The notes below the pieces were generated by a model that was not told the origin of the DNA, did no database searches, and was given only the letters and a program-made list of their open reading frames with translations. From Plotosus lineatus (lineage: Eukaryota; Chordata; Actinopteri; Siluriformes; Plotosidae), in the NCBI GenBank assembly GCA_024760905.1, contig CM045733.1, positions 70,941,501 through 71,005,500 of the forward strand: DNA of 64,000 bases, read 5' to 3'. Every line of letters starts with the position of its first letter. Position 1 is the first letter of the stretch. Below are positions 24,629 through 37,483 of the stretch, in pieces. A program made the position numbers and the translations under genes.

Positions 24629-27340
24629 GGGTTGGAAGATGTGATGTATGGAAATTATTTTAATAATACATCATGCTGTGATTAGGTTCATTACTCTTTT
24701 CTAGGATGTCTTATTCAAACAACAGTGGTGCCCATTCATATCATATATTTCTAAATTTAAAGCTGATGCAAAAAATAATTGTCCATTCCATTTTGCCATC
24801 ACTACTGCCTTAATCACTGTGCATGTCACCTTTACTTATTGTGCTTTTTATCAATTTAGTTGCTCAAGGAAAAGATTGGTGGTGTCGAAGGAACAAAGCT
24901 GGAGGAAGATTTCACCATAATGGAAAAAGTAACATATTTAAATAAAAGAAAAAGCAGAAAACAGCAAAATTAAATTTGTAAAAAAATGTGTGCCATTACT
25001 CTCAGTAAAAATGTATTGTGCCTTTTTTTTAACAGAAAACTGCAATCACCAACAAATTGGTTGTTGATCTTGTTTCAAGGACAACAGAGCACCTTCAGCC
25101 AAACCCAAGTATATGTTTTTAACAGATTTAATAGGCATGTATTAAAATTTTGAGGTATTTAGAGGTGGCAGTGTCAGTACTTGTATAATGTGTTTTATCC
25201 TTAGCACATAGAGCAAAACTCAGCCTGCTCAGTCAGATGTCCAAGATGCGTGGAGATGTAAGGCCGGTTGGATACCCACATACAGAAGGAATGCTGGGGG
25301 ACTGCATGCTAACCTATGGTGCGGATCTTGGTGAAGAGTCTGCATTTGGTAGGTTGATAAACTGGAATATAAATCATTAAAAAAAAGACATATGTGTCTA
25401 ATCAGCATGTAGTTTCACTGATGATTTTCTAAAAATTAATGAAAGATTCTGGTAAAATACTGTAAATATTTCTAGGGAAGTAAATATTTGCAGTTGTTAA
25501 GTTGTTGTATCACTACTTAAATTCACTTAATTGAAGGATGTGGATATGAACAGGTTTAGTACATATCTCAAACATTTTCCAAATTAAATCCAAATATAAT
25601 TGTAATAGTATTATTCAATATACTATTGTAGCATTTTTTATGCAGTGAATAAAAATATGATTCATGTGAAAGGGCATTGTGTGGGGTTGCAGAAGGTATT
25701 TTTGGTAATTTTAAATTCAATCCTGGCCTTAGGAATTGAGAAATATGCATGCAAATCAGTAACGGCTTTATTGCATGTTGTAATATAGAATTCACAATGT
25801 TTATTGCAAAGCATATTACAATAAAAATACCTACTAGTATTACTAGCATTGTAGTATTTTATCCATTGCTACCATCCAGAAAAGGTGGTGTTTGCTTAGT
25901 AAATAAGGCCTTTTGTTAGTGGTCAGAATGTCAGGGGTTGAAACCTCAGTACCACTAAGTTGCTGCTGTTGAGCATTTGAACCCTCAACGGCTCATTTAG
26001 AAATTAAGTTTTCAAAAATGTAAGTCACTCTGGATAATGGTATCTCCCAAGTGCTATAAAATGTTAATAAAATCCAGAAAAAGTACTGCTTAGCCTGGTA
26101 GTTTCAGCTTAGTCACCATGTTTTCCACTAGGCAGTGCACTGGTGGAAACGGGTCAAGCCTTGAAGCAGATGACTGAAGTAAGAGACTGCATGGACCTCG
26201 ATGTGAAGCACAACTTTATTGAGCCACTTCAGAGGCTACATGACAGAGAGCTTAAGGAAATTTCAGTGAGTCTTGTCATTATGAGTAGAGACAAATAGAA
26301 CTAATGTAATATCTTAAAATCTTAATAGTTCCACATTTCACGAGTGGGTCTCTCGAAACATATTTGTATTATTTTCAAGTTACATCTAAAGAAACTTGAG
26401 GGTCGCCGGTTAGATTTTGATTACAAGAAAAGTTCCAAAAGGAGGTTTGCAGAGGCAGAGCTTAAGCAGGCATCAGACAAGTTTGAGGAATCCAAAGATC
26501 TGGCGGAAAGAAGCATGCTCAACCTTCTAGAAAATGATGTAAGAATGTAGGAAAAGAATAAGATATTTAAGATACTTCCTTTCCAACTTTCTATTTTTGT
26601 ATAAAAACCTCAGTCAAATGTTGATTAGTGGTAATTATTTTACTTTAGGTGGAACAAGTACAACAGCTTTTAGGCCTCATTGATGCATTGATGAACTACC
26701 ATCAGCAATCTCATAACATTCTGGAGAACCTTAGAAGCAGTCTACAGAACAAGTAAGATGAACAGTTATGTATGTAACTTCTTTGTCTCATTTATGTTTT
26801 AGGTAGGTATAGGTATCATGAAAGAATTTTCTTTTAATTTAGAATTACTGATACCGGCATCAGACCAAAGAGGGAGTTCAAATCAAAGTCTAATGCAAGT
26901 ACAATGCGTTGCACAGATACCTATGCATTTTCCACAAGTCCATCCTTTGGTCGGTAATTTTTTTATATTACCACAGTACTAACTCACTATAAAGTTTCTT
27001 TAATTATAGTGATGAGTAAACAAAACAAAACTATGATCATTCATTCTTTTATTTTCTAGACACTGAACTAACTGAAGATGTTAGTGAAAAAAGTAAGTAT
27101 GCTTCATAATCTACACTCACTGAACACTTTAATAGCAACATGTTTACATTCATACAATTATCTCCTCATCCATTCGATAAGCATGCTGTAACAGCAGTAT
27201 ACTAGTACAGTTCTGCAGTTACAGGTCAAGAACTTCAGTTAACATTCACATCAGTCATTTTCTTAAATGCCACTAGATAGATAAGCTACATCTAACAGAC
27301 AGCGTTGTTGAGTGGGGGAACTTTGTACCAAGGTCTTGGG

Positions 27341-27371
<31 letters not shown>

Positions 27372-30300
27372 TAGAATTACATTTTGACAGCTCAGGTTTG
27401 CTGTAAACTGTATCTAACTAGCCAAGATAATGGGAAGGCAGAGTCATTAGTTATCATTTAACTTATCCAATGTCACTGATGAATAAGTTGGCTCATGAAA
27501 GAATACCAAAAATTTATGGATGGCTTCCCGCCAGTCAGAAACGAGAAAATATTTAGAATGAATAATAAGTCTTGTTAGATGTTTTATTTGAAATATTAAC
27601 TTCCCTATTTTGGTTATTTACTGAGCCAAAGCTTAAGCTTTGTTTGTTTATTTATGACTTTGTCCCCCAATTTTATACATTAAATTTTTTTTTTTATTTA
27701 AATTTAATATAAACATTTAAGTATTAACACATGAAAAAGGTATTCAAATTAAGTTTATTAAATTCATAATTGTAACAGATTTTCTTTTCTTTTTGTACTG
27801 TAAATTCATATTAGTTTGAAATATCGATTATCTGCCTCAATAGTTCATAATAATGCATACAGTAGACCCTTGACATTAGCGGGGGTTCGGTTCCAGGCCC
27901 TCCCGCGAATCGAGATAATCCGCGAGTTCTGTACCCAGAAGTAAAACCCCATGTATGATGTCACATGCTCGAATGAGCAGCTGTAAGTAAAATACTATGT
28001 ATCTAGTAAAATGTAGTAATGATTAAGAAAAACTTTTCAATTTTTACTGTGATATTTACTGATGCTAAAATATAAACATTATACAGCATAAGCATAAAAC
28101 ACCTTTCAGTGCATTCTCTTTATAAACATACAGCACTGTAGTTTTCAAAAATGCCCACTAGAGGAACGTACTGTATTGCATTAGGCATGACACAACTGAA
28201 TTCAGGTATTAACTGCATTAAGTTCGAGCAGCTCAGCCACGCCCCCCCAACCGGAACCGGAGTACAAAACAGAAGTTTAGAGTGATAGAGTAAGAGGCGT
28301 TACAAACCAAAGAAGCGGTGATGTTGATGTGAGTTAATCCTCTGGCGCAGAGGTGAGCGTGCTTTTGTTTATTGGGAGTAAATGAGAATAGTGAATCCAG
28401 GCGTGTGTCTGTGCCGAGCAGCTCAGCTACGCCCCTCAGGAAGTAAACAGTGAGAGGCACAGCGCCAAAATCAAAGTCCCCCAAAACACAGACCATAACA
28501 AAAAGGACATAAAAGAACAAGAGATGTAATAAATGGATAAACAAAACAAAATGAGAAACATGCTACACCACAGTAAATAAAATATAACACACAAACATTT
28601 TAAACATTTCCTTAGGTCATGTACTGGAATAATAATTATAAAAGACTTTAATAGTGGAGTGTTTTACAACAGTTCCTCTTCAGAAATGACGTGACTTCAG
28701 AGGAAACTGTCTTTTCTTCCGGAGAAAGTCTCATTTCTTCAGAAGAGACATCCAACCTCATTACCTTTTTCTGGTGCTTAAGCAGGTGTTTGAGTGACAT
28801 CATAGAACTTAACTGGTAGTTAAAACACTAAAAAAGGCTCATTGCCAACTTGTGTGCGAATGAGGGAAAGGGAGCGTTACATCACCTCAACCAATCAGCA
28901 TTAAGGAGGACAGCCGTTGGCTGAATTTGAATCACGTGCGAGCTGCTCGGCAGTCCGTGAATACTCAAACCACTAGTGGAAAACCGCGAATAGTCAAGGG
29001 CCTGCTGTATATCGATATCGACTCTAAAAAAACAATATCAGCTGAACCTTAATTATAAACATTAATTTTTGTTTTGGTTTGGTTTTTTGTCTAACCCATT
29101 CAAAGATTTTCATCAAACTTGGTGGGGACATTACTCCACCTGAGTCAAACAGATGGTTTGTTTTTACAATGAATGAGTCAGTGGTCAAAGTCAGGGCAAG
29201 GTCACAAAATTTTGGAAATAAAACATTTATAACTTGTTTCTAGCAAGTGCCAGTAAACACTCATATAAAAACCATATAGGTTTTCAAATGAGACAAATTC
29301 TTTTTAACTTCAGTGATCTTGAAAGGTCAGATTCCAGCCATCATATAAATTCTTCAAATAAGAGCCTTTTTTCTAATTTGGTCACATCCATAGACTGTGG
29401 AACATATAAGCCACACCACTTGGATAAATAAAACCAGTATTTATATAAGGCTGGTTTGCTACATTATCCAAACTGTAGAAGCAGTATCTTGCACTTTATA
29501 AATGCCTGTGCTTGAATTTCTTCTCCTCTGGTAAGGTAGGATCTTGACTTTTATATAACTGTCTAGTTGGTTCAGTTGGATTTGGTTGTTGTCAGTAATA
29601 TGTCCAAGTATGGGATTCTTTAGCGCTTAATCAACTGTAGTTTCGGGCTTCCTTAAGGTGTGAATGAGTGGGACCCAGCAAGTACATAGTGAAGGTTTTC
29701 CTGTAGCAGATAGTAACACAGACCATTTCTGAAAATAAGTCCTTGTGTAGTGTTAATTCAATAATCTTCTTGGCTTTGGTGAAGTAGAACTATCAAGCCT
29801 AAAGGGCAGTAGGCAGATCTTTTGGACCTGTGATGAGGTTAGGCGCCCCAGCCACTACGAGTCTCCACTGTCATGTGTGCTTGCCAAAGATAGTCGGAAA
29901 GAGTAGAACCTGTCTACTGTCTACTGCGCAACCAGCACACAGTGAGACACACAGGACACTGCTAACCATCAACTGCACCCTGACCTATCTCCAGCCATCT
30001 CGACTATGTCGTGCCACTGGACCCAGATTGACCAGGACAAAAGAGTGAGGCTGACAATCTGCACAACTCTCCCTCAATTAAAACCAACTCAAGCACAAGT
30101 CATGACTTCACCAATACCCTACAACCCCAAGTTCTGTGGCGATGGGCGAGTGGCAAAGCAGCAGGTGTGGATTCAATGGAAACTATAGTCGTGGACCTAC
30201 ACATAGGTGGCATAAGCCATAGGGTCATTCTCGACTGGACCAAAGCAGCAGTACAATTCGGCAGCCCCCTGGGTGACTGAGCAGCCCTCTTTAGGATTCA

Positions 30301-33300
30301 CTCTACTCACCTCCATGAAGGAAGGGGCTAGAAAAGGTGCCCTAAACATAGACTGCTTTACTTCACCCTGGCCAGCAAACCTCGATTGGTGGGGATCTCT
30401 AAAAGCGGTTGAACAAGAAAGACAAAACAAGTGATGGTACTCAACCTTGGCACATGGAACATGCAAACTCTGCTGGATAACACCAAGGCAGACAGCCCAG
30501 AAAGGAGAACTGCACTAGTCGCCAAAGAACTCGCTCGCTACATCATTGACATAGCAGCCCTCATCGAAACACGCTTTGCGGACAAGATCCAGCTCACAGA
30601 GCATGGTGGTGGGTCTACCTTTTTTCTGGAGCAGACCTAGTAGCACTGAATGGCGAGAGACAGCCGTTGGATTCGCCATCAGATCCCACCTCACCCAGAA
30701 ACTTATGAAGCTCTTAGAAGGTATCAACGATCATCTGATGTCACTTCAGCTCCCACTTGGAAACTCGAAAAGTGTGATGCAGATCAGTGCATATGCTCCA
30801 GTGATGACCAACTCAGAGGACATCAAGGACAAGTTCTATGAAGAACTACACACTCATTGCAGCAGTACCACAGTCTGAAAAGCTTTTTGTTCTCGGGAAC
30901 CTCAATGCCAGAATGGGGACGGATCACCAAACCTGAGACGGGATCATTGGAAGACATGGCACTGGCAAATGCAACAACAATGGCCTCCTGCTCCTCAAGT
31001 TGTGTGCCACCCATGACCTCGCCCTCACCAACACACTGTTCAGCCTCCCCACCCGTAACAAGACATCTTGGATGCACCCATGCTTCAGGCATTGGCATCT
31101 AATTGCCTATGCCATCACCAGGAAGAGGGACGTACAGGACGTGAAAGTGACGAGGGCCAGTGTGGTGCCGACTGCTGGACTAATCATCGACTCATAGTGT
31201 CCAAGTGCGAACTTTGCATCCTGCCCATGAGAAGACCCCAAGGCCAGAAGACTGCAAAGAGGTTGAATGTCTTTAAGCTGAATAACAGGAACATTGCAAG
31301 ACACACCTCAGAATGATCCGGACAGCACAAACTGTGGGCAGCATTCAGAGATGTGGTGTACTCCACAGCCTTTAAACACCTCAGACCAGTAATTCGCAAG
31401 CACCAGGATTGGTTCGATGATAATGATGAGGAGATACAGGCACTCCTGTATGCAGCCGTGAGGAGGGGGCACAATGCAGTGTCTTCCTCACTCCAGTCCC
31501 AAGCCGGGATAAATGCAGAGGGTTGTGTCAGGAAGGGCATCCGACATAAAACCAATGCAACAAAAAAATGCATATCAATAATACGAATAACATACCGGAT
31601 CGGTCGCGGCCTGGGTTAATAACGAACGCCATCAGTGCTGTTAACCAACAGGGTGCTGGTGGAAATTGTACTCCTGTTGGTCGAAGAAGGAGAGGTGGGA
31701 GGCGTGTCCGTAGGAAGAGAGAGAAGAGGAAAAGCATGAGTCTAGGACTGAGAGTAGGGACTTTGAATATTGGAACTATGAAAGGAAAAAGAAGAGAGCT
31801 GGCTAACATAATGCAGAGGAGGAAGATGGACATACTGTGTGTTCAGGAGACCAGATGGAAAGGTAGCAAGTGTAGAAGCTTAGGAGCAGGGTTTAAGCGG
31901 TTTCATTATGGTGTGGATGGGAAGAGAAATGGAGTAGAAGTCATCCTGAAGGAGGGGATTGTCAGGATTGTTGTAGAAGTGAAAAGAGTGTCAGACAGTG
32001 ATGAGTCTCAAGTTAGAAATTGAAGGCGTGATGTTCAATGTTGTTAGTGCTTATGCCCCACAGGCAGGAGGTGAACTAGAAGAGAAAGAGAGATTCTGGA
32101 GTTAGATGAAGTGATGCAGAGTACCCCCAGAGGTGAAAGAGTGGTCACTGGTGCAGACTGTAATGGACAAGTTGGTGCAGGCAACAGAGGAGATGATGAA
32201 GTGATGGGCAGGTTTGGTATCCAGGACAGGAATGCAGAAGGACAGATGTTGATAGATTTTGCAAAAAGGATGGAGATGGCTGTGGTGAATACTTTATTCC
32301 AGAAGAGACAGGAGCATAGGGTGACTTATAAAAGTGGAGATAGGAGCACACAAGTAGACTACATCTTGTGCAGGTGATGTAATTTGAAGAAAATCAGTGA
32401 CTGCAAAGTAGTAGTGGGTGAGTGGAAGGTGAAGAAGGAAAAGGCAGCGCAGAAGACAAAGTGGTGGAAGCTAAAAAAGGAAGAGTGTCGTGTTGTCTTC
32501 AAGGAGGAGTTGAAACAGGCTTTGGGTGGTCAGGAAGTGCTTCCAGATGACTGGAAAACTACATCTAACGTGACCAGGGAGACGGGTAGGAGAGTACATG
32601 GTGTGTCATCTGGAAGGAAAGTAGATAAGGGGACTTGGTGGTGGAATGAGGAAGTACAGGAGTGTGTACAAAGGAAGAGGTTAGCGAAGAAGAAGTGGGA
32701 TATTGTGTGGACCGAAGAGAGTAAACAGGAGTACAGGGAGACACAGCGTAAGGCGAAGGTAGCAGTGTAAAAGGCCAAACAGTATGATGACTTGTATGAT
32801 AGGTTGGAAAGTAAGGAGGGAGAAAATGATATATACAGGTTGGCACAGCAGAGAAATAGAGATGGGAAGGACGTGCAGCAAGTTAGCGTGATTAAGGACA
32901 GAGTGGGAAATGTATTGACTGATGACAGAAGTGTGCTGGGAAGATGGAAAGAGTACTTTGAAGAGCTGATGAATGAGAAAATTGAGAGAGAGAAAAAAAA
33001 AAAAAAAGAGTCGACAAGGTGACCGTTGAGGACCAGGAAGTAGCAAAGATTAGTAAGGGTGAAGTTGAGGAGGGCATTGAAGAGGATGAAGAGTGGAAAG
33101 GCAGTTGGTCCTGATGACATACCGGTGGAGGTACGAAAGAGTCTAGGAGAGGTAGCAGTAGATTTTCTGACAAGAACATTCAACAAGGTCTTTGAGAGTG
33201 AGAGGATGCCAGAGGAATGGAGAAGTGTGCTGGTGCTCATTTTTAAGAACAAGGGAGACGTGCAGAGTTGTGGCAACTACAGAGGGATAAAGTTGATGAG

Positions 33301-36300
33301 CCATATGATGAAGTTATGGGAAAGAATAGTGGAAGCTAGACTAAGGGCAGAGGGCAAAATTTGTGAACCACAGTTTGGTTTCATGCCAAGAAAGAGCACC
33401 GCAGATGCAGTGTTTGCTTTGAGGATGTTAATAGAGAAGTACAGAGAAGGTCAGAGGGAGCTGCACTGGGCCTTTGTGGATATGGAGAAAGCATATGACA
33501 GGGTGCCGAGAGAGGAAATGTGGTATTGCATGAGGAAGTGTGGAGTGGCAGAGAAGTATGTTAGAGTGGTGCAGGACATGTATGAGAGATGTAAGACAGT
33601 GGTGAGGTGTGCGGTAGGTGTGAGAGACGAGTTCAAGGTGGGACTGCATCAAGGATCAGCTCTGAGCCCCTTGTTTGCTATGGTGATTGACAGGCTGACA
33701 GACGAGGTTAGACAAGATTCCCCATGGACTATGATGTTTGCAGATGACATTGTGATCTGTAGTGAGAGCAGAGAATAAGTGTAAGAAAATCTAGAGAGGT
33801 GGAGGTATGCCCTGGAAAGGGGAGGAAAGAAGGTTAGCCTCAGTAAGACAGAATACATGTGTGTGAACGAGAAGGACGCAAGAGGAACGTTGAGGTTACA
33901 GGGAGCAGAGATAAAGAAGGTGGAGGATTTTAAGTACTTGGGTTCAACAATCCAGAGCAGTGGAGAGTGTGGAAAAGAGGTGAAGAAGCGTGTGCAGGCA
34001 GGTTGGAATGGTTGGAGAAAAGTGTCGGCAAGAATGAAAGGAAAAGTGTACAAGACAGTGTTGAGGAAAAGAAGAAGATACAGGCACTGCTGTCAGAGAA
34101 ACCCCGGCTGTTCAGAGCACACCAGAATGACCCCTTGTCACAAGTGAAGAAAGACGCCTTTGCCATCGCAAAAAGCAAGGTACAAAAGAAACTCCATCAT
34201 ATGCAGGACTTGTGGTACAGCAAGAAGGCTGAAGAAATACAAGCCTATACAGACAGTCACGACACAAAGTGTTTCTATAACGCCTTGAAGACGGACCTCA
34301 CTTCACTGGCTTCACCCCCTCCTCACTGCAGACGGGACGCAGCTGCTGACCAAGAAGAAGCAGATTCTGGAAAGGTGGGCTGAACACTTCAACCTGGTCC
34401 TGAACCACCCTGCCACGATCAACGACGTGGCCATCGCCTTTTTCTTCTTCTTTTTCTTTCGGCTGTTCCCTTCAGGTGTCACCACAGCGAATCATCTGCC
34501 TCCATCTCACCCTATCCTCTGCATATTCTTCTCTTACACCAACTGCCTTCATGTCCTCCTTCACCACGTCCATGAATCTTCTCTTTGGTCTTCCTCTTGG
34601 CCTTCTGCTCGTTAGTTCCAACCTCAGCATCCTACTACCAATATACTCACTATCCCTCCTCTGTACATGTCCAAACCATCTCAATCAAGCCTCTCTGACT
34701 TTAGCTCCAAAATGTCTTACATGTGCTCTCCCTCTGATGTGCTCATTCCTGATCCTATCCATCCTCGTTACTCCCAAAGAGAACCTCAACATTTTCATCT
34801 CTGCTACCTCCAGCTCTGCCTCCTGTCTTTCCCCCAGGGCCACTGTTTCTAAACCATACAACATTGCTGGCCTCAACACCGTCTTGTACACTTTTCGCCT
34901 GCCTACCATAAATGGAAACCAACAGGGATGTCGACAATCTCCCCACAGAAGAAGTCAGAAAGGCTGTCAAGCAACTTTCTTGCGGTAAAGCACCAGGATC
35001 AGATGCAATCCCTGCGGAGGTATACAAAGCAGGAGGACCAGCCTTGATGCAGAATTTGACAGAGCTCTTCCAGTCCATGTGGAGTGAAGGGAATGTCCCA
35101 CAATAGCTGAAAGATGCCACCATGGTCAATATCTACAAAAGAAAAGGCAACCACCAGTCCTGCGACAATCTTCGAGGGATCTCTCTTCTGTTCATAGCTG
35201 GGAAGATCCTGGCCCGTGCCTTTAACCATCTCCTCCAGCATCTCGAGCATAGCGTTTCTGTATGGAGTTTACATGGTCTCCCCGTGCTTGCGTTGGTTTC
35301 CTCTAGGTACTCCGCTTTCCTCCCACAGTCCAAAGATATGCACAGTAGGTTAATTGCCTGTTCCAAATCCTGCAATGGCCTAGCAAGCTGTCCAGGGTGT
35401 GCCCAGAGTTGGCTGAGATGGGTGCCATCCTTCCTGTGACCCTGATTAGGGTTAAGCTACTTGGAAAATGAGTTGTTTCAGCTTTCAGTTCTAGTTATAT
35501 TAACAAATTGTAAAATGGTACACCCTTTTTATAGGTGAACAAAAAAAATACCGGACACCAAAACAAATAGCTAGTAAAATTAAAATAAATTCATTAATCA
35601 ATAAAAGGTGTGTCATGGTGTTGTAGTTGTTAGCACATCTGCCTCACAGCAAGAAGGCCTGGGTTTTGATTCCCAGGCTGTGAGGAGTTTGCATGTTCTC
35701 GCCTTGCTTGCATGGGTTTCCTCTGGGTATTCCGATTTCCTCCCACCATTTAAAAAACATGCACAATAGGCTCGTTCGCGGTCTCAAATCGCCCCTACGT
35801 GTGAGAGAAAGTGAATGGGTGTGTATGTATGTGTTGGCCCTGCAGTGGCCTGGCGAGCTGGCGAGCTGTTTAAGGCAGGGGTCACCAACATGGTACCCAA
35901 GGGCACCAAGTCACCCACAGGGTAACATGAGTCACCCATAGGCCTGTTCACTGCTATTTTTAGAACCGGCCCACGGCTCCATAGCATCATGCTTAATGGA
36001 GAGTTTTATTTTTTACCAATCAAATCAATATCTTCACATAGACGAGTATCATTAATAATATATCATTAAAGGTAAATTGAACGAATTTGTTATTTCAGAA
36101 GTGTGTATCAACCTGGTAGCCCTTCACATTAATTGTACCCAAGAAGTAGCTCTCAGCTTCAAAAAGGTTGGTGACCCCTGGTTTAAGGTGTACCCAGCTA
36201 TCACCCAGAGTCAGCTGAGATGGGAGCCACCCTCCCCACAACTATGGTAAGGGTTAAGCTACTTAGAAAATGAGTGAATAAATTAATAAATAAAGTGAAC

Positions 36301-37405
36301 GAGGAGTTCAGATGCAAAAGCTTCGAAACACCATCTCAATGAAATTTTACTTATCAACAGTTTATAACTACTTTATATAACAAGTTTCCAAGTTTACTGT
36401 ATCACATTAATTTTCTTCCAAAGCCGTTAAGTCCTATAAAATAAGCATCTAAAATTTCTGTTTTTTTGCAAAAGCCTCTACACGCCTCACCTCTTACAGT
36501 GCAAAACCTGCTATCTCCAATTGAGCCAATCAGAGCATCCCATTCTAGATCAACGTAATGTACAAAAGTGGATAAACTTAAAACCAGCCTAATCAGGAGA
36601 TGTAAACTGTGTGAAACTTGCAAAAAAGCAAGACGTTCTGAAACTCATAGATGAGTTGGGGGTAAATGAAGCTGTGAGACAGCACTAAGAAAATGCAGTC
36701 TCAGGCACTGGAGAAGAAAATACCGGTGTACAGGATTTGGAAGACATATAATGATGACGGCGAATGATTTGCACGTTTGATTTGGCATAGGTTTTTACGT
36801 CGGATGCCCTTCCTGACAACCCTTTAACAAAGAACAGAAACACACTGATGGCTTTGTAGCCTACTATTTGTTTTTAAGTCTTCCTTTGATAAATAACAAA
36901 ATATTGTTACATAATTAAATCAAAACATCTAAACAAATAAAACTTGATTTAAAACAAGTGTTTTTTTGAATTTGGATGTTTTTGCATCTGAATTCTTCAA
37001 ATGACACTTAATATTCTATTAAATATCCCCTATTTGTAATAACTAGTTTTAGCACAGTGTTGAGACAAAAGAATTGGCCCTGCTGTTCCAATCATTTCAG
37101 ATGACACTGTGTGGTCTAGTAACGGTGTGCTTGTTTACGTCTATTTCCTACAATATTGAGGACCAGAATATGTTTTTAACTCACAGAAATGGGATCTTTT
37201 TGGCAAGTGTGGACATTTTGATTGGTCCTTGCTTCTTCCAAGAAATCGTTTTTAAAGAGAGTTTAGACTTGTTCACTGTGTGAAGTAATACAACATTAAC
37301 CAGACATTAACCATGCTCCACATGTTTGCTATAAAGGAAAACAGTCAAAACATTTTGTATGCACTACAAAATACTGTATATAGAATGAGGTCTGTGTGTC
37401 TGTGT

Positions 37406-37483
<78 letters not shown>

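Larger units (their letters stand above)
29820..35242 (+). mobile_element. Old non-LTR LINE (endonuclease plus RT), interrupted by two RTE copies
   Basis: Pieces in order: 5' leader (29820-30430); endonuclease domain from about 30430 ([60 protein letters not shown]) to about 31449 ([13 protein letters not shown]); continuing at 34076-34439 ([20 protein letters not shown]); and 34895-35242 with the start of RT ([20 protein letters not shown], then [20 protein letters not shown]). Several frameshifts and stops are present and the RT core is absent. It is a different family from the RTE copies and matches a common fish LINE often mis-annotated as a craniofacial development protein 2-like gene. 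Lies in endophilin intron 9. Confidence 0.85.

Noticed and set aside
30431..31316. Possible host gene similar to craniofacial development protein 2
   Set aside because: This is a known mis-annotation of the LINE endonuclease domain. Continuation into RT at 34895 and multiple stops show it is the retrotransposon.
32530..33276. Minus-strand frame of about 248 codons rich in Leu/Ser/Phe
   Set aside because: Antisense of the nested RTE at 31450-34075. No family features of its own.
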